Shown piece after piece: positions 46,457 through 55,249 of a DNA stretch of 59,682 nt. Position numbers and translations under genes: made by a program. The stretch's first letter is position 1. Each line of letters opens with the position of its first letter. The stretch lies in the NCBI GenBank assembly GCA_012838305.1, contig DUPN01000053.1, positions 1 through 59,682 on the forward strand, given 5' to 3'. Origin of the DNA: Bacillota bacterium (GTDB taxonomy: Bacteria; Bacillota; Limnochordia; Darwinibacteriales; Darwinibacteriaceae). The notes under the pieces are model-generated. The model was not told the DNA's origin. It saw only the letters and a program-made list of their open reading frames with translations, and ran no database searches.

Positions 46457-47482
46457 TTGAAGACTCGGGAATTGGAAGCCGTAATCTCTGCTGCAGGTTT
46501 CGATGCCTTTGCGATCATGCCTGCGGAAAAAGTTCGATCCATGCTTCCCATTCTGAAGGAAGCACAAGCAGAGAATCGCTATCCAGACTTCGTCGATTGG
46601 GATCTCGACAAACGAATCGACCCCAAAAATCTGCAAAAGAGCGCCAGGAGTGTTATCTCTCTAGCCATGTCCTACAACAAAGGGCCAAGCGGTCCCACGC
46701 CTCCCCTCCACGGAACACTCTCCCGCTCGGCCTGGGGTATTGATTATCATCGCGTCTTGGGCCAGGCCATGGACAAGATCATCGACTTTCTCCTTAGATG
46801 CTGCGGAGCAAAGGAATGTACGAAGGCGGTGGACACAAGTTTCCTTTTGGACAGGGGTCTCGCCGTCCAAGCGGGATTAGGATATCCGGGAAGTAACTGT
46901 GCCGTTTATGTGCCCCCCTTCGGCTCATGGGTGTTTCTGAGCGAAATCTTGACTGACCTGGAACTACGCCCCACCCAAGCGGAACCGCAGGACAATTGGT
47001 CCTGCCCTGTAGACTGCGATCTTTGTGTGCGTGCCTGTCCCACCAACGCCCTCTTTGCGCCAGGTAAGATTCGTCCCCATCGCTGTATCTCCTACCTCAC
47101 ACAGATGTCTGGATCCATTCCCCTGGCGCTGCGGGAGAAAATTGGCAACAAACTGTGGGGCTGTGATATCTGCCAGGAGGTATGTCCGAGCAATCAAAAA
47201 GCTCAGATCAGCTCCCAGGATGCGTTTCAGCCCTTAATTGGCCGCCACATACCTTTGCTGCCCCTCTTAAACTTGACAAGAGGCGAGTTTGCTGAGCAGT
47301 TCGGTTCCGGCAGCATGGCCTGGCGGGGCAAGAATATTCTCCAGCGCAATGCTGCGGTGATCCTAGGTAACCAAAGAAACCGTGATGCCCTGCCCGCGTT
47401 GAAAAAAACAGCCCGGGAGCATCCCAGCACTTCTGTTCAGGATGCCTCCTTATGGGCTGTGCAACAGATCCAAAGCTCTTAG
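46457..47482 (+). CDS. queG: Epoxyqueuosine reductase
   Basis: 341 aa. Last step of queuosine synthesis in tRNA anticodons, using cobalamin and two 4Fe-4S clusters. Seen: RSVISLAMSYNKG, CPVDCDLCVRACPTNALFAP and the second cluster WGCDICQEVCPSNQKAQ; HEAT-like helices at the end (RNAAVILGNQRNRDALPALK). TTG at 46457 is chosen because AAAGGAGG lies 6 bases upstream; the earlier ATG at 46439 starts before that site. Its stop overlaps the convergent unknown gene by 4 bases. Confidence 0.94.
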   Translation: MKTRELEAVISAAGFDAFAIMPAEKVRSMLPILKEAQAENRYPDFVDWDLDKRIDPKNLQKSARSVISLAMSYNKGPSGPTPPLHGTLSRSAWGIDYHRVLGQAMDKIIDFLLRCCGAKECTKAVDTSFLLDRGLAVQAGLGYPGSNCAVYVPPFGSWVFLSEILTDLELRPTQAEPQDNWSCPVDCDLCVRACPTNALFAPGKIRPHRCISYLTQMSGSIPLALREKIGNKLWGCDICQEVCPSNQKAQISSQDAFQPLIGRHIPLLPLLNLTRGEFAEQFGSGSMAWRGKNILQRNAAVILGNQRNRDALPALKKTAREHPSTSVQDASLWAVQQIQSS

Positions 47483-48819
47483 TTTACCTTCTGTTTGGCA
47501 CTTTCCAGCGCCTTTTTGAGCCGTTCCCGATAGCGACCATTTGCCTTGGCGGTGGATTCCAGCGCTTGTTCTAAAAAGGTCACGGCCTCCTCCCCGCCAT
47601 AGCGGCCAATGGAGAGGGCCAATTGGGCCTTTTCTTCGTTTTCTTCCGGATAGTGTTCGAAAATCTCCGCCAAGAGACTCCAACGACGTTTAGTGGGGGG
47701 ACCATGGGATAAAAAGAAAGCCAGATAGGGTAACAAAGGAGAATTTCGATTCGCCCTGGCGAAGCGCCGCATAGCGGGCAGTGCCTTCCCGCCGAAGGAT
47801 TGCAGCAGAGTCCAGCATTCATAGAAGAGGGGATCTTCAGGATCGATGGCGGCTAAGACCGCCAGCACCGCATCACTGACCTCACTGAGACCCCAGCGAT
47901 TACAGTAGACCAATAACCGCATCAGGAACGGAACACTGAGGTCCTCGTTCAACAGGCGCACCTCAAGCACCATGGTGATCAGATTCACCACTGTCTGATC
48001 CGGCTCCACATCCAAGTGCTCGAAACTGGAAAAGAGACTGTCAAAGAAGTGATCGTATTCATCCTTTTTCAAGGCCGTGTTCAGATCAGTATGTCCAGAG
48101 CCTCCCTGCCGGAAGTTGCGAACAACACCGAGATCCGAAACAACATTTCCCTTCACCTTCCTCCGCTTTTGCCGTTCAATCGTGATGTCTTCCAAGGGAA
48201 AGTTGTAGTAGGGAGTGACGCTCAGATTGTTCACCAATGTTTGCAGGCCCAAAAGAACCACCTGGATACGGGGATGACTGACTTTCAGCCAGAGGGGCCG
48301 CAGACGCGCTCCCCTGAGCATCATGGCACCTAGGCGGCCTAGGAGGGTATTGAGTCTCTGCTCGGCATCGGGTTCAACCGCGCCTAACGCCTTGTGGGCC
48401 TTTTGGATGATCCGGTCCAGATCATCCGCACTCGTCTCGATACCAGAGGCATAGTGACGGATCATCTCACCATAGGCCGGCATGCGCAGACGGGTCTGCA
48501 GACCGCTGCCCTGCGTGAAGTGATCGACCACATATTGAATATCCAGGGGGAATTGGAAGCTCTCCAACTCTGTCAGCAATCCCTCCACCATGCGCTCCAC
48601 TTCCCCTTGGGTCTTGGCTAACTCTCTCTTCCCTTTCAGGGCTGCACTGAGCAGGGCGACAACGGTAAGCAACTCCAAAGAAGCGCTGTAAGCGGAAAGC
48701 ATGAGGTCCCTCTCATAGAAGAACATGCTCTCTTTGATCTCCAAACAGGCAGATACGAAGCCATCTACCGTGGTGATGTCTGCGATCTCTTCCAGTAATT
48801 CCTTGTAGTCCCTATGCAA
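47479..48819 (-). CDS. Alpha-helical protein of unknown function with HEAT-like C-terminus
   Basis: 446 aa, no signal peptide or clear membrane helix. Largely alpha-helical. The C-terminal about 130 residues show HEAT-like pairs (VSDAVLAVLAAIDPEDPLFY; KAQLALSIGRYGGEEAVTFL). A basic patch near the middle (ERQKRRKVKGN) could bind nucleic acid. I recognise no named family. TTG at 48819 is chosen because GGGGGTG lies 5 bases upstream and this clears rnhA by 11 bases; the longer ATG reading overlaps rnhA by 43 bases. Confidence 0.65.
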   Translation of the reverse strand: MHRDYKELLEEIADITTVDGFVSACLEIKESMFFYERDLMLSAYSASLELLTVVALLSAALKGKRELAKTQGEVERMVEGLLTELESFQFPLDIQYVVDHFTQGSGLQTRLRMPAYGEMIRHYASGIETSADDLDRIIQKAHKALGAVEPDAEQRLNTLLGRLGAMMLRGARLRPLWLKVSHPRIQVVLLGLQTLVNNLSVTPYYNFPLEDITIERQKRRKVKGNVVSDLGVVRNFRQGGSGHTDLNTALKKDEYDHFFDSLFSSFEHLDVEPDQTVVNLITMVLEVRLLNEDLSVPFLMRLLVYCNRWGLSEVSDAVLAVLAAIDPEDPLFYECWTLLQSFGGKALPAMRRFARANRNSPLLPYLAFFLSHGPPTKRRWSLLAEIFEHYPEENEEKAQLALSIGRYGGEEAVTFLEQALESTAKANGRYRERLKKALESAKQKVN

Positions 48820-48830
48820 TAAGACACCCC

Positions 48831-49304
48831 CTACTCCCGTGCTTCGATGGCCCTGCGGGCTAGCGCATCGCAACGATTGTTAAGCTTATTATCACTATGA
48901 CCCTTCACTTTAATCCACTCGATATCATGAATTCTGCTGTATTCGATCAGCTGCTGCCACAAATCAGAATTACTCACAGGCTGTTTTTTCGCATTCAACC
49001 AGCCATTCTTCTGCCAGTTCTCAATCCAGCCCTGGGTAAAGGCATTTACTAAGTAGGCGCTATCGGAATACAGACTAACCTGGCAGATCTTTCGTAAGCT
49101 TTCCAAGCCTTTAATGGCCGCGTAAAGCTCCATGCGTTGGTTGGTGGTATCGGGAACAAAACCGGAAAGCTCCTTTTCATGCGGCCCGTAGCGCAGAACA
49201 ACGCCCCATCCGCCAGGTCCAGGATTACCGCTGCAAGCTCCGTCTGTATAGATTTGTACTCTTCGCTTCAGGTCTGCCGCCCTCCCCGCGCTAGATTCCC
49301 CCAT
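48831..49304 (-). CDS. rnhA: Ribonuclease HI
   Basis: 157 aa. Removes RNA from RNA-DNA hybrids. Seen: VQIYTDGACSGNPGPGGWGV with the first catalytic Asp, NQRMELYAAIKGLESL with Glu, LYSDSAYLVNAFTQGWIENW with Asp, and the late VKGHSDNKLNNRCDALARRA with His/Asp. The ATG at 49304 has no clear ribosome binding site. A GGGGAGG lies 9 bases before an in-frame CTG at codon 12, which could be the real start. Confidence 0.95.
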   Translation of the reverse strand: MGESSAGRAADLKRRVQIYTDGACSGNPGPGGWGVVLRYGPHEKELSGFVPDTTNQRMELYAAIKGLESLRKICQVSLYSDSAYLVNAFTQGWIENWQKNGWLNAKKQPVSNSDLWQQLIEYSRIHDIEWIKVKGHSDNKLNNRCDALARRAIEARE

Positions 49305-49323
49305 CAGAAGACAGCCAGATTGT

Positions 49324-49352
49324 TTGGCACAGCCGGGAGAAAGTGTTACAAT
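49324..49352 (+). promoter_or_regulatory. Promoter of the RING-like membrane protein gene
   Basis: -35 TTGGCA (49324-49329) and -10 TACAAT (49347-49352) with a 17-base spacer, 48 bases upstream of the ATG at 49401. A second TATAAT-like hexamer follows 7 bases later. Confidence 0.7.
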
Positions 49353-49400
49353 GACTATAATATCATACTATCCGATTTTTTGCGTTTGGGGAGAGAATTT

Positions 49401-50171
49401 ATGACGGGAAATCCGGAAAAGATCACAAAAGGTGAAGACCATCTCGGGCAGAGCTGCATTGTGTGCCAGGGGGCCATTGAATCTGAAGATGAAGTGGTGG
49501 CTTGTCCACGCTGCCGCAGCGTGCATCACGTGCAATGTTGGCAAAACAAAGGCGGCTGCGGGAAAACAGGATGCGCCCAAATCGCCCAAGCTGTAAAATC
49601 CGAACCCCCACCGGGCGACGGACCGCCTCCTCCCCTGTCCAAGAAGGTGATCTTCGGTGTTGTTCTGGGGGTGGCTGCAGCTATCTTGGCCATGATACTT
49701 TGGCCAAAGCCCCCGGATCCTGCCATGGGACGAACGAAGATTGTCTTCTTTGGTGAGGCGGACCATCTTCTGACCTTAAGTATGACCGAACTAGCCGAGG
49801 ACTACAACGCCACCAGCGAAACAATCTATATTGATCTCCAATTACTTCCGCCCAGAACGATGGACACAAAACTTGTCGTCTTGATTGCCGCCAATGAGGC
49901 CCCGGACGTGATGGCTGTCGATGACAATCGTTACCGTTATTTTCTGGAACAAGACGTGCTGCTGCCCCTAGGTGAAGATAACAGGGGAGAAACCGTGTAC
50001 AGCGTCGAACACCCAGCGCAGCTGACGCACTTGGTGGTGTGGGGTGCCACCCCCCATCCCGGGCAGGCCTTGGAGGTCTTGGAATATTTTGCTGCCAACA
50101 TTCCACCGGCGGATCGTGACTCCTTGAGGGAGCTCGAGGAGTTGTCCTCACCTTTTGTCCCCCTGCAGTAG
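49401..50171 (+). CDS. RING-like zinc finger, single-pass membrane protein with extracytoplasmic solute-binding-like region
   Basis: 256 aa. N-terminal cysteine array C19, C22, C35, C38, H42/H43, C46, C53, C58 resembles the prokaryotic RING finger. A Pro-rich linker, one membrane helix (about 82-101) and a C-terminal part (about 110-256) follow. The last part (IVFFGEADHLLTLSMTELAE; EAPDVMAVDDNRYRYF) resembles a fragment of a family 1 solute-binding protein. The array lies before the helix, so it is probably cytoplasmic. ATG at 49401 has GGGGAG 7 bases upstream. No ABC permease is adjacent. Function not known. Confidence 0.7.
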   Translation: MTGNPEKITKGEDHLGQSCIVCQGAIESEDEVVACPRCRSVHHVQCWQNKGGCGKTGCAQIAQAVKSEPPPGDGPPPPLSKKVIFGVVLGVAAAILAMILWPKPPDPAMGRTKIVFFGEADHLLTLSMTELAEDYNATSETIYIDLQLLPPRTMDTKLVVLIAANEAPDVMAVDDNRYRYFLEQDVLLPLGEDNRGETVYSVEHPAQLTHLVVWGATPHPGQALEVLEYFAANIPPADRDSLRELEELSSPFVPLQ

Positions 50172-50199
50172 ATTGCGTTTGTTGCTTGCTGTTGATCCG

Positions 50200-50236
50200 A
50201 AAGGAGCCTTGTCTTTTGAAGGACAAAGGCTCCTTT
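50200..50236. terminator. Long hairpin between convergent genes, probable bidirectional terminator
   Basis: AAAGGAGCC-TTGTC and GACAA-GGCTCCTTT arms form a stem of about 14 bp with one bulge. It lies between the RING-like gene (ends 50171, plus) and lemA (ends 50252, minus). T-rich tracts on both sides are short, so efficiency is uncertain. Confidence 0.6.
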
Positions 50237-50251
50237 GCTTCTCTCGAAATC

Positions 50252-50815
50252 CTAAAACTCCACTTGGGGAACTTGCTGGGCTCCCGGCGCCACTTCAAAG
50301 AAGGCTTTTGTCTCTCGGCCGAAGAGACTGGCCAAAATGTTCATGGGGAATCTGCGTATCGTGGTGTTCCAGCTCTGAACCGACTCATTAAAGCGCATCC
50401 GCTCTGTGGCAATGCGGTTCTCCGTACCCGCCAGCTCATCCTGGAGACGGATAAAGCTGGTGTCCGCCTTCAACTCAGGATACGCCTCGCTAATGGCTAA
50501 GAGTCTTCCGAGCGCCGAATCCAAACCGCTGTTGGCCTGCATTTGGGCCTCTGGGGTCGTAGCTCCCAAGAGACGAGAACGGGCATCGGCAACATCGGCA
50601 AAAATCTGTTCCTCATGGCTCGCATAGCCTCGAACGGTATTGACTAAGTTCGGAATCAAGTCCGCCCGCCGCTGAAGTTGATTCTCCACTTGCGCCCAAC
50701 GGGCGTCCACCGTTTCTTCCAGCTCCACAAGTTGATTGTAGCGACCAATGACACTTGCAGCCAAAATTACGATCAAGACTGCGATCACAATCAGCACTAC
50801 GGCTCCCTTTTTCAT
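50252..50815 (-). CDS. lemA: LemA family membrane protein
   Basis: 187 aa, standard. N-terminal membrane helix (about 4-23), then the LemA helical domain: YNQLVELEETVDARWAQVEN, QLQRRADLIPNLVNTVRGYA, FNESVQSWNTTIRRFPMNIL. ATG at 50815 has GGGAG 8 bases upstream. Downstream partner of the TPM gene, a common pairing. Molecular role unknown. Confidence 0.93.
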   Translation of the reverse strand: MKKGAVVLIVIAVLIVILAASVIGRYNQLVELEETVDARWAQVENQLQRRADLIPNLVNTVRGYASHEEQIFADVADARSRLLGATTPEAQMQANSGLDSALGRLLAISEAYPELKADTSFIRLQDELAGTENRIATERMRFNESVQSWNTTIRRFPMNILASLFGRETKAFFEVAPGAQQVPQVEF

Positions 50816-50837
50816 CTCTCTCACACTCCCGTTTTGT

Positions 50838-51587
50838 TTAGAATCGCCGTCCTGCTCCCCCGCCTCCGCTGCGTCCTCCACCAAAACCGCCGCCAGGTCT
50901 AGGACCGCCAAAGCCGCCGCCTCGGGGCATACGCGGTACAATCACAGTTCGGCCTGAACCCCGGCCGCCGCCGCCAAGACCGCCGGTGCCGCCTGGTGGA
51001 AAGCGCCGACTGCGACGGAGGAATAAAACGATGAGCAAGAAGATGGCAAAGGAAACCAGCCAGCTCCGATCGTCGTTTTTGTCCTCTGCGATTTCAAACT
51101 CCTCACCGGCCAGAATGTCGGCATAAGTCGAAGCCATGGCGGCCAGCCCGGCCCCATAGGCCTTGTTTTTGAAGTGGGGCAGCCCTTCCTGGTCAATCAC
51201 AGCTCCAATGAGCCCGTCGGGCAATGCACCTTCTAGGCCATAGCCAGGTTCTACCTCAATAGCTCCTTCCGCCACGGCCAGCAGCATCACAAGACCGCTG
51301 TCTTCCGGGCCGCCCACGCCCCATTCATTGAAAATCCCGGTAGTATACTCTTTGGGATCCATGGGTGCGGTGGTTGAAAGGGTTATGACTGCAAGTTCTA
51401 TTCCCTGCTCACGCTGGAGCCTGTCAGCAATAGACTGGATCTCTTCTTTGCTCCTTTGGTCCAAGACATTGGCAAAATCGTTGACATAGCCCTGTGGAGC
51501 GGGGAAGGAGGCCCAGACCAGGTTGGTCAATACAAAGATAAGTGCCAGGATCACGGTACCCTGCAGGGCTCTCCGTCGTCTCTTCAC
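50838..51587 (-). CDS. TPM-domain (YgcG-like) membrane protein
   Basis: 249 aa. Signal peptide, an extracytoplasmic TPM domain (about 35-150: YVNDFANVLDQRSKEEIQSI, ELAVITL, EPGYGLEGALPDGLIGAVID), one membrane helix near 183-200 and a Gly-rich tail (GGGFGGPRPGGGFGGGRSGG). GTG overlaps the flavin reductase stop by 4 bases. Pairs with lemA; suggested to act in envelope or photosystem-type assembly in other groups, not established here. Confidence 0.9.
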   Translation of the reverse strand: MKRRRRALQGTVILALIFVLTNLVWASFPAPQGYVNDFANVLDQRSKEEIQSIADRLQREQGIELAVITLSTTAPMDPKEYTTGIFNEWGVGGPEDSGLVMLLAVAEGAIEVEPGYGLEGALPDGLIGAVIDQEGLPHFKNKAYGAGLAAMASTYADILAGEEFEIAEDKNDDRSWLVSFAIFLLIVLFLRRSRRFPPGGTGGLGGGGRGSGRTVIVPRMPRGGGFGGPRPGGGFGGGRSGGGGAGRRF

Positions 51588-52153
51588 TCGGAATCTCGCC
51601 TCTCACGTAACATGGATTCCCCTTGACGTCCGACCAGCTCTCCAAGGCGATAATAGCGGCCAAAAGCGTAGGCCAGGGGATCCGCGGAGTCTATGTCAAA
51701 TCCTCCGCTGGTCATGAGCTCTCGATCATAATGAATTAGGACAACCTCGCCTAGAAACAGATCATGGGTTCCCAGGGGAATGACCTGGGACACGCGGCAC
51801 TCGATATTGACCGGGCATTCGGCAATAATGGGAGCCCCCACCTTGTGACCTGGCAAAGCCGTTAAACCGCATTTTTCAAACTTGTTGTAGTCACGTCCGC
51901 TGATCATACCGCAGGTATCAACGATTTCCATTTGATCAGCCCGGGGCAAGTTGATGACAAACTCACCGGACTCCTTAATAATGGAGTACGAATGGCGCGA
52001 GGGCCGTATGCCCAAACCTATCACAACTGGCTCTGAACAAGCAACTCCTGCCCAGGCCAAGGTGGTGATGTTCGCCGGAGCTGAGCTCTGACAACTCACC
52101 AAAACAGCTGTGATCGGGTACAGCCATGGACGGGGTTGGCTCGTCATTTTCAT
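51584..52153 (-). CDS. Flavin reductase-like FMN-binding protein
   Basis: 189 aa. Flavin reductase domain: MTSQPRPWLYPITAVLVSCQ, ANITTLAWAGVACSEP, FVINLPRADQMEIVDTCGMI, and VIPLGTHDLFLGEVVLIHYD. Binds FMN; physiological acceptor unknown. ATG with GGGGAG upstream. Confidence 0.92.
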   Translation of the reverse strand: MKMTSQPRPWLYPITAVLVSCQSSAPANITTLAWAGVACSEPVVIGLGIRPSRHSYSIIKESGEFVINLPRADQMEIVDTCGMISGRDYNKFEKCGLTALPGHKVGAPIIAECPVNIECRVSQVIPLGTHDLFLGEVVLIHYDRELMTSGGFDIDSADPLAYAFGRYYRLGELVGRQGESMLRERRDSE

Positions 52154-52220
52154 TGGTTTTCCACTCCCCTTTACTCTTTCCTGTTATCCATCATACGCCA
52201 AGGTGCGTCTGGTGTAAAGG

Positions 52221-52862
52221 TCAACTGTGGTCTACCGCTTGAGGGCGATGGATCTCCTCCCCCTCGATCCAGGCAAAATCATTCGCTGTCAACTCTTGGA
52301 TCATCTGACGCAGACTCGCCTTTTCGTGGGCGAAAAGCATAGTGTAAAAGGTAACCTGTTCGAAGTATTCGGTGTCCACAAGGGTCACACCTTGAGTCAG
52401 CAGTTCGTTTTGGATCTTACCGGAATGAACATAATCAACAGTGATCGCCACGTTCTGGGCTGGGACCATGCGCACAATGCCCGCCTCCTGCAAAGCTTGC
52501 CGGGCGGCTCCGCCATAGGCGCGAATCAACCCTCCCCGTCCTAGGAGGGTGCCTCCGAAGTAGCGAGTGACGACCACGCAGACATTCACGACCTGATGTG
52601 CCTTGAGAACTTCCAGGATAGGAAGGCCAGCGGTGCCGCTAGGCTCGTTATCATCACTATATTTTTGCACCTCTTGATTCATGCCAAGGATGTAGGCGGG
52701 CACATTATGGGTGGCGCTCCAATGTTCCTTACGTACCTCTTCAATAAAGGCCTCCGCCTCTGCAGGAGTACTCAGCGGCCGGATCCGAGCGATAAACTTG
52801 GATTTCTTCTCAACCAGAGTTGTTTCCGCTTCCCCCGCCACTGTCTTGTATTCCACCAACAT
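52221..52862 (-). CDS. YigZ/IMPACT family protein
   Basis: 213 aa, standard. N-terminal UPF0029/IMPACT domain: VEKKSKFIARIRPLSTPAEA, WSATHNVPAYILG, YSDDNEPSGTAGLPILEVL, NVCVVVTRYFGGTLLGRGGL, then a C-terminal ferredoxin-like domain. Proposed to bind nucleic acids or affect translation. ATG with GAGGTG 5 bases upstream. Divergent from tex. Confidence 0.94.
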   Translation of the reverse strand: MLVEYKTVAGEAETTLVEKKSKFIARIRPLSTPAEAEAFIEEVRKEHWSATHNVPAYILGMNQEVQKYSDDNEPSGTAGLPILEVLKAHQVVNVCVVVTRYFGGTLLGRGGLIRAYGGAARQALQEAGIVRMVPAQNVAITVDYVHSGKIQNELLTQGVTLVDTEYFEQVTFYTMLFAHEKASLRQMIQELTANDFAWIEGEEIHRPQAVDHS

Positions 52863-52894
52863 ACTACCACCTCGAGATAGTGTTCAACATCCTT

Positions 52895-52923
52895 TTGCAT
52901 CTTCCTTCCAACTCTGCTATTCT
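52895..52923 (+). promoter_or_regulatory. Promoter of tex
   Basis: -35 TTGCAT (52895-52900) and -10 TATTCT (52918-52923) with a 17-base spacer, 21 bases before the tex ATG, giving a very short leader. Confidence 0.65.
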
Positions 52924-52944
52924 AGTCTCGTGAGGAGGAACACC

Positions 52945-55101
52945 ATGGACATTATTGGACAACTAGCCAAAGAACTAAACATCAGCCCAAGACAAGTGGA
53001 ACAGACTGCCGCACTCTTGGACGATGGTAACACCATTCCCTTTATTGCCCGCTATCGCAAAGAAGCCACCGGCGAACTGGACGAGACTGTGATTCGGAGT
53101 CTGTCGGAACGTCTGACCTATCTTCGTGGACTGGAAGAACGCAAAGCAGAGGTCACCAGGTTGATTGAGACCCAGGAAAAGCTGACCCCAGAAATTTCCC
53201 AAGCCATTGGCCAGGCCACAACTTTACAGGAACTAGAAGACATCTACCGGCCCTTCAGACCTAAGCGCCGAACCAGAGCTTCCGTGGCCAAAGAGCAAGG
53301 TCTAGAGCCCTTGGCCCTGCTCCTCTTGGAGCAGAGCAGCACGGATCCCCAGGCCTTGGCGGAAGCGTTTCTGCATGAAGGCGTCCCCACTACCCGAGAT
53401 GCTCTCCAGGGGGCCCAGGATATTCTGGCGGAACAGTTCACTGATGATCCCAAGAACAGGGCCAAGATCCGCAAATTTACCTTTGACACAGGCTTATTGG
53501 TGTGTCAGAGGACTGACGATTTGGATCTTCCGGAAGCGGCCGAATTTCAAATGTACTTCGATTATTTTGAGGATGTGGCTAAGATTCCGCCCCATCGCAT
53601 TTTGGCCATCAATCGCGGTGAACGCCTCAATGTACTGAAGGTGAAGATCCAGGTGGATGTGGAGAAGGTCCACTCCCTGCTGGGTAAGGAGATGATCACA
53701 GAACCATCATCACCGGCGGAGCCCTTGCTGAGGGCGGCCATTGAAGATGGCTATTCCCGTTTATTGGCCCCGAGTCTGGAACGAGATCTGAGGAGTGCAC
53801 TCACTGAAAAAGCGGAGGAACATGCCATCGGAATCTTTGCCAAAAACCTAAGAGATCTCCTCCTGCAAAGCCCAGTCAGGGGCAGCCGAGTACTGGGCAT
53901 TGACCCCGCCTTTCGGACGGGGTGCAAAGTTGTTGCTGTAAACGAATTTGGTGACCTCTTAGAATACACCACCATTTACCCCCACGAACCCCAAAGACGT
54001 TGGCAGGAAGCCCTGCAAACCCTGGACACCTTGGTGCAAAAGCACCAATTGACCCTAGTCATCATCGGCAACGGTACCGCAAGCCGAGAAACAGAGCAGC
54101 TGGTAGCCGAACTGATTGAGGAATCCAAGGCTAGCCTCAAATACTTGGTTGTCAATGAAGCGGGTGCGTCGGTTTACTCCGCCTCCGATTTGGCCAGAGA
54201 AGAGTTTCCCGATTTGGATGTATCTATCAGGGGCGCAGTCTCCATCGCCCGCCGCGTGCAGGACCCCTTAGCCGAACTGGTAAAAATTGATCCCAAGTCC
54301 ATTGGTGTGGGCCAGTACCAGCATGATGTAAATCAAAGGGAGCTAACATCTACCCTCGGTGCAGTGGTAGAGAGCTGCGTCAACCATGTTGGGGTTGAAC
54401 TGAACTCCGCTTCAAGTGCTCTCTTGGGCCATGTCTCTGGCTTATCAAACAGAGTGGCCAAGGAGGTTGTCAGTTACCGGCAGTCCAATGGTATCTTTAG
54501 CAGACGTTCCGAACTGAAAAAGGTCAAGGGATTGGGGCCCAAGGCCTTTCAGCAAGCAGCGGGCTTTCTGCGAATTGCGGACGGCCGAGAGCCTTTGGAC
54601 AACACTGCCGTGCATCCTGAATCCTATCCATTGGCCCGCAAAATCTTAGAACAAATTGGCTATAACGAACAGGACCTGAAAAATCGCGAGAGCTTAGCTG
54701 CCATCCGCAGTAAGTTAAGAACACTGAAGGCTGCCGAGCTTGCGAACACTCTCCAGGCCGGTGAACCTACAGTCCGAGACATCATTGACGCTCTGGGTCA
54801 ACCCGGCAGGGACCCCAGGGATGAACTCCCTGCTCCCCTCTTTCGAGCAGATGTGCTCAGCATGGAGGACTTGAGGCCGGGTATGATCCTTCAGGGAACC
54901 GTGCAGAACGTGGTAGACTTTGGAGCATTTGTCGACATCGGAGTAAAAAAAGCCGGGCTCGTGCACATCTCGCAGCTCAGTGACGGATATGTACGGCACC
55001 CCACCGATCTTGTCCAAGTGGGCGATATTGTCTCCGTACGCATCCTGGATGTAGAACCAAAGCTGGGCCGAATCAGCCTTTCTATGAAAAGACTCAAGTA
55101 A
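52945..55101 (+). CDS. tex: Tex-like S1 RNA-binding transcription accessory protein
   Basis: 718 aa, standard. N-terminal helical Tex domain (TIPFIARYRKEATGELDET), a YqgF/RuvC-like domain (VLGIDPAFRTGCKVVAVNEF, GNGTASRETEQLVAEL), helix-hairpin-helix segments (FSRRSELKKVKGLGPKAFQQ) and a C-terminal S1 domain (GAFVDIGVKKAGLVHISQLS). ATG at 52945 has GAGGAGG 6 bases upstream. Divergent from yigZ. Confidence 0.97.
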   Translation: MDIIGQLAKELNISPRQVEQTAALLDDGNTIPFIARYRKEATGELDETVIRSLSERLTYLRGLEERKAEVTRLIETQEKLTPEISQAIGQATTLQELEDIYRPFRPKRRTRASVAKEQGLEPLALLLLEQSSTDPQALAEAFLHEGVPTTRDALQGAQDILAEQFTDDPKNRAKIRKFTFDTGLLVCQRTDDLDLPEAAEFQMYFDYFEDVAKIPPHRILAINRGERLNVLKVKIQVDVEKVHSLLGKEMITEPSSPAEPLLRAAIEDGYSRLLAPSLERDLRSALTEKAEEHAIGIFAKNLRDLLLQSPVRGSRVLGIDPAFRTGCKVVAVNEFGDLLEYTTIYPHEPQRRWQEALQTLDTLVQKHQLTLVIIGNGTASRETEQLVAELIEESKASLKYLVVNEAGASVYSASDLAREEFPDLDVSIRGAVSIARRVQDPLAELVKIDPKSIGVGQYQHDVNQRELTSTLGAVVESCVNHVGVELNSASSALLGHVSGLSNRVAKEVVSYRQSNGIFSRRSELKKVKGLGPKAFQQAAGFLRIADGREPLDNTAVHPESYPLARKILEQIGYNEQDLKNRESLAAIRSKLRTLKAAELANTLQAGEPTVRDIIDALGQPGRDPRDELPAPLFRADVLSMEDLRPGMILQGTVQNVVDFGAFVDIGVKKAGLVHISQLSDGYVRHPTDLVQVGDIVSVRILDVEPKLGRISLSMKRLK

Positions 55102-55106
55102 AACAA

Positions 55107-55140
55107 AGCCACTGGGGCAGCCACCCGGTGGCCTTTTTCT
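55107..55140 (+). terminator. Intrinsic terminator of tex
   Basis: GCCAC and GTGGC arms (55120-55132, loop CCG) are followed by CTTTTT. An upstream copy of GCCAC (55108-55112) offers an alternative longer-loop pairing. It begins shortly after the tex stop codon. Confidence 0.8.
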
Positions 55141-55173
55141 TAAACACCAAGCAAAAAAAGATCACAGAATCTA

Positions 55174-55202
55174 TTGACAGAATTATCTGAATTTGATAGA
55201 CT
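55174..55202 (+). promoter_or_regulatory. Strong promoter of the peptide gene
   Basis: Perfect -35 TTGACA (55174-55179) and -10 TAGACT (55197-55202) with a 17-base spacer, 47 bases upstream of the ATG at 55250. The unit therefore has its own transcription separate from tex. Confidence 0.8.
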
Positions 55203-55249
55203 AGACTTGCTAGCAAAAAGGGGCTCCGAAACACCAAGGAGGAACATGA

